This document shows, piece after piece, positions 57,442 to 64,000 of a stretch of DNA of 64,000 nt. Position 1 is the first letter of the stretch. Every line of letters begins with the position of its first letter. The stretch is taken from assembly GCF_018687715.1 (NCBI RefSeq), contig NC_056755.1, positions 17,800,001-17,864,000 on the forward strand, written 5' to 3'. Origin of the DNA: Carya illinoinensis. Lineage: Eukaryota > Streptophyta > Magnoliopsida > Fagales > Juglandaceae. The translations under genes were made by a program, and so were the position numbers. A model generated the notes under the pieces. It did not search any database and was not told where the DNA came from. It worked only from the letters and a program-made list of their open reading frames with translations.

Positions 57442-58994
57442 TTAAACTTTTTTTTTTCTCAATTTCGGCCTTTCTTTCTTTTTTTCTTTTGATCTTTGTA
57501 ACTTTAGTTGGTCCTCTATGACCTGTTTTCTAGTTAATGGCACAAGAGTAATAGGTTTCCTTTTAAGAGTGAAAGAATACCTATTTGTGAATCCCTCATG
57601 CATAACCCTCAGATCATACTGCCATGGTCTTCTTAATAATAAATGGCATGCATGCATTGGAACCACATCACAAAACACCTCATCTTCATATTTGCCAATG
57701 GATAATGCCACCAACACTTGCCTTGTCACCTTGATTTTACCATATTCATTCAGCCACTGAAGTCGGTAAGGGTGAGGATGTTTCAAGGTAGTTAAGGCCA
57801 ATTTCTCCACCAAATAAGTGCTGGCTACATTTGTGCAACTCCCTCTATCGATAATGACACTGCAAACTTTGTTATTCATAAAACACCGAGTATGAAATAA
57901 GTTCTCCCTTTGGTTACTTTCTTCCTCCTTAACCTGCTGCACATTAAGAACTCGCATTGCTACCAATAAATCTCCAACCACAGCATTTTGCTCATCATCG
58001 GCATCCTCCAAAAGTGGCATGTCATCATCATCTACTTCTTCCTCATTCTCCAACTCAAGCTCTCCTTGGGCGTTTATCACCATCACCCTTTTGTTTACAC
58101 ACTGGCTGGCTATGTGTCCCTGTCCCTGACATTTAAAACACTTAATATCACGAGTTTTAGAAGTAGAAGCCTCGATGTTATCTAAATTAGTGGCGGTCAT
58201 TGGTTTGGCATTCTTAGAGGGTTCAAATTTTGGCTTATTTTGTAGCTGCTCGTCCCTTTTTGGAGCTGTCTTCCACGGGCTGATGGCAGCCATAGGTTGT
58301 CCCCTCCTAGCCAATCCCTTCCATTTAAGTTGTTCCTCCACCTTTATAGCTTGATGCACCATATTTGTTAACTCAACATAATGCTGCAACTCGACTATAT
58401 CTACAATGTCATGATTTAAACCGTGCAAAAACCTAGCCATGGTGGCTTTTTGGTCCTCTTCTACATTAGGCTGAATCATAACTACCTCCATCTCCTTGTA
58501 ATACTCATCCACACTCTTGGAACCTTGAATTAACCTCTGCAACTTTTGATACAATCTCCTATAATAGTGGCTAGGTAAAAAACACTTCCTCATAAGCATT
58601 TTCATCTTCTCTCAAGTGTCCATGGGTGGCTTTCTATTCCTCCTATTAATCAGTAATTGATCTCACCAAACAATGGCATAATCGGTGATTTCAATTGCAG
58701 CCAACTTAACATTCTTTATCTCTGAGTAGTTGTGACAATCAAATACCATCTCCATTTTAGTTTCCCACTCCAAATAAACTTCAGGATCTTTTTTACCTTG
58801 AAAAGATGGAATTTTAATCTTTATATTTCATAAATCATTGTCCCTCCTAGGCCTATCCATCCTGGCTTCTCTATTCCCATACCTACGCTCAAACCTGCCC
58901 CGGTTCAAATATGGGTCATCAAACTCCTCTAACTCCATCTCTTCCTCATCATTTCGCCATGGAACACGCCCACCTTGCTTCCTATTGGCAATGT
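57442..58994 (-). pseudogene. Gypsy 2 gag (main part) and protease
   Basis: Downstream of LINE-D the gag frame resumes with DIANRKQGGRVPWRNDEEEM and RPRRDNDL, stops near 58829, and continues as KIPSFQGKKDPEVYLEWETK. After further breaks it is open from 58605 to 57442 (387 codons): RLIQGSKSVDEYYKEMEVVM, a CCHC knuckle CFKCQGQGHIASQC, an acidic linker, and the protease with CSVIIDRGSCTNVASTYLVE (the usual DSG/DGG active site reads DRG) and HACHLLLRRPWQYDLRVMHE. A Lys-rich tail closes it. The reverse transcriptase frame is shifted relative to this one. Confidence 0.87.
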
Positions 58995-60675
58995 CTTTTT
59001 TTTTTTTTTTAAATAGCCGGTAGCCACCCACATAGCAGCCCCGTCCCAAGTTTATTAAGAAAGCCCTCACATATGGCGGAGGAAAACCGTGGTTACATCA
59101 CTATCAATAGGGATTTTACAAAAAATAAACAAAAAAAACCAAAAGAATCCCTATGCTCAAAGGAAAAAAACAACGAATAACACAATTACATCCTAATATA
59201 AGGAAGACCCCACATATCCATACGAACTAAGCCACAAAGGATTCCCCTATCAAGATCCAACCCTGTAAAAAACTTACCTCTATTAAAAGCCCCTTCTTTG
59301 GCAAGATAATCTGCAACCATGTTTGCTTCTCTAAAAATATGTTGGATGGAACACTGTAAATCAGCAAACAAATTCTGGATGTCATCCCAAAAATCCCACA
59401 AATACCATAAACTGCATTTGCCAGCCTGAATCCATTTCACAATAACTTCTGAATCAGACTCCACCAAGATGTCCCGAATACCCAACTGTTGTGCCAACTT
59501 TAACCCATCCAGTAAAGCTCTCCCCTCAGCAACATTATTGGAGACTTGCCCATAATGAATAGCAAAGCCCACCAACACTTGTCCATCATGATCTCTAATA
59601 ACCCCTCCACCACCTGCTAATCCAGGATTTCTGAGCGAACTACCATCAACATTGAGTTTATATTGCCCTCTACTTGGCTTAATCCAAGCTATAGCTGTCA
59701 TACTTTTTTTTCTAACATGAGTAAAAGGGCAATTTAATTCCTGTAAAACCGTGATATCATTTGCATGCAATCTATCAAATTTGTGATGCGGAGAAAAAAT
59801 ATCAATTAACATCAATTTAACCCTCCTTACCACACCCTTCCAATGAGTAAACTTTCCTTCCATTCTATGCTCACACCGTGCTCTCCACAAATCCCACGTG
59901 ATAATAATAGGTAAGATACCACGGCAACAACTTACTTGAGAAGATTCTGACGCTCGAAGCCACCAAACATTCATAACCACAGTCCAGTTTTGGAGGGTAG
60001 GCAACCGAACCCCCAAAATGCCTGCAAAATACCTCCAAACCATAGCAGCCAACTCACCACTACAAAAAATATGATCAATGGATTCTTGTTGTGGTAAAAC
60101 ACAACAATGACATTTTGAAGCTAGAGGAATACCTAGCTTAGAAATGATATCATCCACAGGTAAAACATGTTTTTTAGCACGCCAACAAACAAAAGACATT
60201 TTTTTTGGAACCAAACTATGCCAAAGCCATTTTTTCCAAAGACAGATAGTTCCAGTCTCTCTAATTAAATGCCAAGCAGATTTGGTAGAGAAAGTACCAT
60301 CCGGATTAGGCTTCCAAGTGCGCACATCTGAACCACCGGATATATGAACTGACGAAGCCCTTATTTTCTCAACCATCTCTTCCGACACTAGCAAACGCAA
60401 TTTGACCACATCCCATCCAGAACTATTTAAAATATCAGCCACTAATAAATTCTCATCTTCACTAATCTCTTCTGTATTAGCAATGGCCCCATCCCCCAAC
60501 CAGTTATCAAACCAAAAATTACAAGCACCACTTTTAATCAAAATACATGAATTCTGTTGTACAATCGGCATCACAGATAAAATACCTTTCCAAAATCTTG
60601 AACCTGTGGAATTATTAAGAGCCATGGGATGCTTATCACCCATATATTTCCTCAGAAAGAACTTTGCCCACACCG
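58995..60675 (-). mobile_element. LINE-D, 5'-truncated, nested in gypsy element 2
   Basis: A LINE 3' end on the minus strand with its A-tail at 58995-59010 (T on plus). It interrupts gag between RVEARTPRGIR (upstream) and DIANRKQGG (downstream). It contains only the zf-RVT-type region and RNase H plus a short 3' UTR. No target duplication was recognised: the bases beside the tail (GACATTGCCAATAGG on minus) do not recur at the 5' junction. It inserted after the LTR element. Confidence 0.88.
59186..60673 (-). pseudogene. LINE-D ORF2 C-terminal part, 495 open codons
   Basis: An uninterrupted frame with GACNFWFDNWLGDGAIANTE, DGTFSTKSAWHLIRETG, the zf-RVT ligand-like CHCCVLPQQESIDHIFCSGE, then RNase H: KLNVDGSSLRNPGLAGGGGV, NNVAEGRALLDGLKLAQQLG, ILVESDSEVIVKWIQAG and HIFREANMVADYLAKEGAF. 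All three acidic catalytic positions of an RVT_3-type RNase H are present. The frame is open from a GTG at 60673 (first ATG about 10 codons later); the true ORF2 start is missing because of the 5' truncation, so translation is unlikely. Confidence 0.85.
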
Positions 60676-60858
60676 AATTCCCCTAGGAGTTCTCGCTTCT
60701 ACCCTATCCAACCTCTCTTGAATAAGTTCTAATTGAACCCTCAACATAAGCCTTATCTCCCCTAACAACTCTTGCATTTGGAGGTTCATATCTATGGGTT
60801 GTCGACATTCTTCAGTTGTGTCTTCTTTTGGATTATTGGACATGTTTAGAATATGCAA
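60676..60858 (-). pseudogene. Gypsy 2 gag N-terminus
   Basis: Starts at the ATG at 60858 (or MSNNPKED at 60843) and runs through MNLQMQELLGEIRLMLRVQL and ERLDRVEARTPRGIR, where LINE-D cuts in. This coiled-coil-like start is usual for such gag proteins. Confidence 0.75.
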
Positions 60859-61262
60859 AACAAGGTTAGAATCCTCACAACCACTCCCTCACGTGTTTCA
60901 CTCAAGAATTGATAAACTTGCACTCATGTTTTCACTCTAAACGGCTTTTACCCTCTTATAGTCTCACACACTCTTGCCTTTTTTCATTCTTTTGCGTCTT
61001 CCTTAGTTTTTAATCAAACTTCAAGAAATTCAAAATAATCTAGTGGCAATTCAAAAATGAGAAACAAACAAAAGTCATCAAAAAGATTGAGAACTTGAAT
61101 AAAGTGAGAAACAAGATTGAAAGGAAGAAACTTTCTTAATGGAATCGTGTACTTTTTTTCTTCTTCTTCTTCTTCCTTTTTTTTTTTTTTTTTAAACTAC
61201 AATAGAGAATAGGAAATAAAACAAATAAAAATAAAAGATAGTCAAACCTGCCTTAAAACCAA
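60859..61262 (-). other. Leader of gypsy element 2
   Basis: Non-coding sequence between the 5' LTR and gag. It contains a CTT/T-rich run at about 61147-61194 on the plus strand. Confidence 0.65.
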
Positions 61263-61275
61263 GGCTCTGATGCCA
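61263..61275 (-). promoter_or_regulatory. Primer-binding site, tRNA-iMet type
   Basis: Minus strand TGGCATCAGAGCC, two bases from the 5' LTR end. It differs at one base from the usual TGGTATCAGAGC complement of initiator tRNA-Met. Confidence 0.85.
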
Positions 61276-61277
61276 AA

Positions 61278-62120
61278 TGATATGAACTCCACCAACAATT
61301 GTGATGAAACCCAATAACAATGATGGATTGAACTCCAAGATCGTCTAGACAAGATTTATTGAGCCTTGGCCCATCACCTAACCAAATGAAAACCAAGACT
61401 ACGAAGGATTGAAACGCCACACTAAGAACCTAAGAATCTCTCAAGAATCAAGGGGATAAGTTTGGTTGTTTGAACGCCACAAGATTAACTTGATAAGTTC
61501 AAGAGTTCTTTCAAGAAAGAAGAGGAACACAAGACCTCAAAATGAAAATAATTTTCTGAAAACCAAAATCTCTCTACAAAGTTCTTGCAGCCCATGCTAT
61601 ATACTTGGACCAACCCTCCAAAAATAGGAAAAGTCATAACTCAGTTTTGAAAGCAACACTAGCATCAATATAGACAAGTCCCCATGTTTTTAGGCCTTTT
61701 GGACTTCTAAAGACAGCCAAAAATAGTTAAATGACTAGATTCAATGTATTTAATATAACCAGCCAAGGCCATCAGCGAATATCCCTATTTAATATCCTTG
61801 AAACTCACAAGTTCACACTCTTTAATGGTTAGACCATGCTGGTCATGTTTTTTGCATGCTAATTAGCCTCTTCAATTGCTTTGATGACATGGACTCAACC
61901 TTGATTATTATTTGAGTCCATCTTGGTCTTTTTAGAATCAACCAAATTCTCTTGGATTAGCCCATTTAGTGCTTCCTTGAAGCGTTTGGCTCTAAGTCTT
62001 GTAATTGGGCCACTAGGAAGTGACAAAGGGTCTTGTGCAAATTTAACTTCATTCCGATGTGTATGATCAGCTCCATTCCCACGTGTATGATCAACATGTC
62101 CAGCTCCTTGGTTTGCATCA
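61278..62120 (-). repeat. LTR of gypsy element 2, 5' copy (right), 843 bp
   Basis: Plus strand from TGATATGAACTCCACCAACA to ...CTTGGTTTGCATCA, matching 53781-54628. It also contains the polyprotein tail codons (GPITRLRAKRFKEALNG), as expected if the pol frame overlaps the LTR. Confidence 0.92.
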
Positions 62121-62125
62121 ACCCA

Positions 62126-64000
62126 GATGTGCCATATGCCAATTCCAGGCTTGACAAGTGGCTGCCATAAGGCACGTCTCACACCCCCATGAGCAAATCA
62201 TGGAATTCGAGACTTATTTGGTGGGGAACACAGGTGAGGCCTAGCTAGTCATGTAAACCTTTTCCTCATTTCCTTTAACTTATATATATATATATATATA
62301 TAATTAATTAGCAATAAATTCTTAAGAAGATGATCCGTGCTATAACTAATAAACAACAATAATAAGATGATACATCATAAGCAATAAACTTTTTTTTAAT
62401 AAGTAATTGGGATGTGACATCAATTTTTATTATAATTCCTTTCTTGTTTGTTTGGTATCTTGTATGGGAAGATTTGATAAAAAGGTTTCTTGTCATCATC
62501 TTTATCATGTGCTCAACAGATATGAATAGATAATTTGCAATATAGCTAACAAAACCAAAATTTGGGAACCATCAACGCGAATGCACCTTTATTAAACACA
62601 ACTAGAGCATAATACCACCAAAGCATAAATAACCAATTAGATCAAGTATGCATGGTGTATACAGCATACCACCCACCCTAATTTTACGAGGATAAGTAAT
62701 TATATATAAAAATCAAAAGCAATCAATGCTTAGAAAATAACAAACTAAAACACATAATAGAGGGACAACCTGTTATAAATAGGCAAGAATGCAAAGGTTA
62801 TAAGAACTGAAAAATGAAGAAAGGAAGACTGCTTATAGCTACTAAACCATCCAAACCTTCCAACAATGGAGGTTTAATGTTCTTGATGTGTTCTATAATA
62901 ATTGAAGGAAATGTGTCAACCTCACTTGAACACCTAGAATACAAGATAAAAATCTAATCCTTGTATAATGAATTGGTTCTTATTCCTTGTGACAGAGGAA
63001 GAAGATGTTTAATCCTTGTATCATGATATTGATCTCCAAAATATATAAGTGTGATTTCAAATTAATGTTCTAATCCTAGCTCATACCAGTTATGCTACAA
63101 AGGGAGATGCAAACCTAGTTCATAAGTAACATAAAAAAGGAGATGCAAACCCAATTCATATAAGATACTGATATATGAAGTTATGAACCCTAAAACTAAG
63201 TAAATTCATGCCCTTTAACAGGGCACTTATGGTAAGATGCCTGTAAGATTTCCAATCAATCTAGAGTAAAGGCCCTTCAAATATATTTTCCCACCACCAT
63301 GCAGAGCTTGTAACCAAAGCACAATATTAAAATTTAAAGACACTCTGGTAAACAATTTACATAAGAGAAAAAGACCCATGCAAACCACAAATCAAATTAA
63401 CTATATAACCCCCTCACTTACAAAAAAAAATATACAAGTGTGTCTCAGAAATAACAATAAAAATAATGGCAAGCACTGGTAGACATAATTACCCCTGAAC
63501 TAGCATATTCTAACAATAATTTGAATCTCCACCATAGTTTGATTGTAAATGCTCTTTTGAATCTTTGTGTCCAAATCTACATACACCAAGTGACCTTTTT
63601 AATGCATATCCATACATACTCTAATGGTCGGCAAGCCATATGTAACAGGTTTCACTTAAAGCGTTGTCAAACCAATGAAAAACCATGTATAACATTCTAA
63701 AAATTTTATGAATAGGGAACAATTGCATTGCTCAAGGATTTCCAATGAAAAGAATGTTGACATTCTAACAACCAATCTTGCTTTTCATGGTAATATGCCA
63801 AATCATAGAAAAGAAGCAGCATTTTTTCATTGTAACATGGCATAACTCTTAAGATAGAAAGTTAAGGCTAAAATCAATGATGACTCAATAATAGAATAAC
63901 AACATCTAATTTGGAAGACATCTTCAAAAGAAAAAGAAAAGAATAGATTGTGGGATACTCCTTTGTTCCATTACAGCTTAATAAGTTTGATCCAATTCCA
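62126..64000. other. Intergenic, no gene recognised
   Basis: A TA repeat at 62281-62301. The rest is AT-rich without a convincing coding frame; short frames such as 62308-62508 have no domain. It may hold introns or UTR of a gene beyond the window, but nothing in it shows that. Confidence 0.5.

Larger units (their letters stand above)
53781..62120 (-). mobile_element. Ty3/gypsy LTR retrotransposon 2, 8.3 kb, CRM-like tail
   Basis: LTRs at 53781-54628 and 61278-62120 bound gag (CCHC), protease, reverse transcriptase, RNase H and integrase on the minus strand. The 5-bp flanks are ATCCA (53776-53780) and ACCCA (62121-62125), a target duplication with one difference. The primer site is of tRNA-iMet type. 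The gag frame is split by LINE-D (58995-60675). Several frameshifts and stops make it non-autonomous. The pol frame runs through the 3' LTR boundary, which I associate with centromeric (CRM) chromoviruses; this lineage call is tentative. Confidence 0.92.

Overview
The window is nuclear DNA from a flowering plant, most likely a eudicot. The evidence is the single host gene, which belongs to a plant-specific family (DUF789) and has six exons with GT-AG introns; the L1-type LINEs with zf-RVT and plant RNase H tails; an Athila-like Ty3/gypsy element primed by tRNA-Asp; and many AT-rich MITEs. A woody Fagales-type genome is my guess only; nothing read here decides the species.

Layout. 1-8003: gene-free DNA with a tRNA-type SINE, a CACTA MITE with a 3-bp target duplication, and a near full-length LINE (LINE-A, minus strand, 2331-7987) with a perfect 16-bp target-site duplication. 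8004-15619: intergenic DNA with several MITEs, two of them with 9-10 bp target duplications typical of Mutator-like elements. 15620-21491: two 5'-truncated LINEs (B minus, C plus) joined head to head, with a MITE inside B. 21492-27900: AT-rich intergenic DNA with MITEs and a 671-bp hAT-like element. 27900-31600: the only host gene, DUF789, six coding exons, 317 codons. 33510-44775: an Athila-like LTR retrotransposon (minus strand, LTRs of about 2.25 kb, TSD CCCAA) whose coding frame is broken by many stops. 44776-49250: a decayed gene-like transcription unit in which a 624-bp exon-intron-exon unit is repeated exactly four times. 50044-50977: a hAT-like non-autonomous element holding a 124-bp GA microsatellite. 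53781-62120: a second Ty3/gypsy element (minus strand, 0.85-kb LTRs, tRNA-iMet primer site) whose gag is split by a nested LINE fragment (LINE-D). 62121-64000: AT-rich DNA with no recognised gene.

Together this is one conserved gene embedded in nested mobile elements. The elements make up most of the recognisable sequence, and none of the autonomous families has an intact coding set. The most unusual structures are the fourfold 624-bp unit, the duplicated polypurine tract in the Athila-like element, the pol reading frame that runs into the LTR of the second gypsy element, and the head-to-head LINE pair. All boundaries, target duplications and motifs were read by eye; family names rest on motif recognition, not on a database search.
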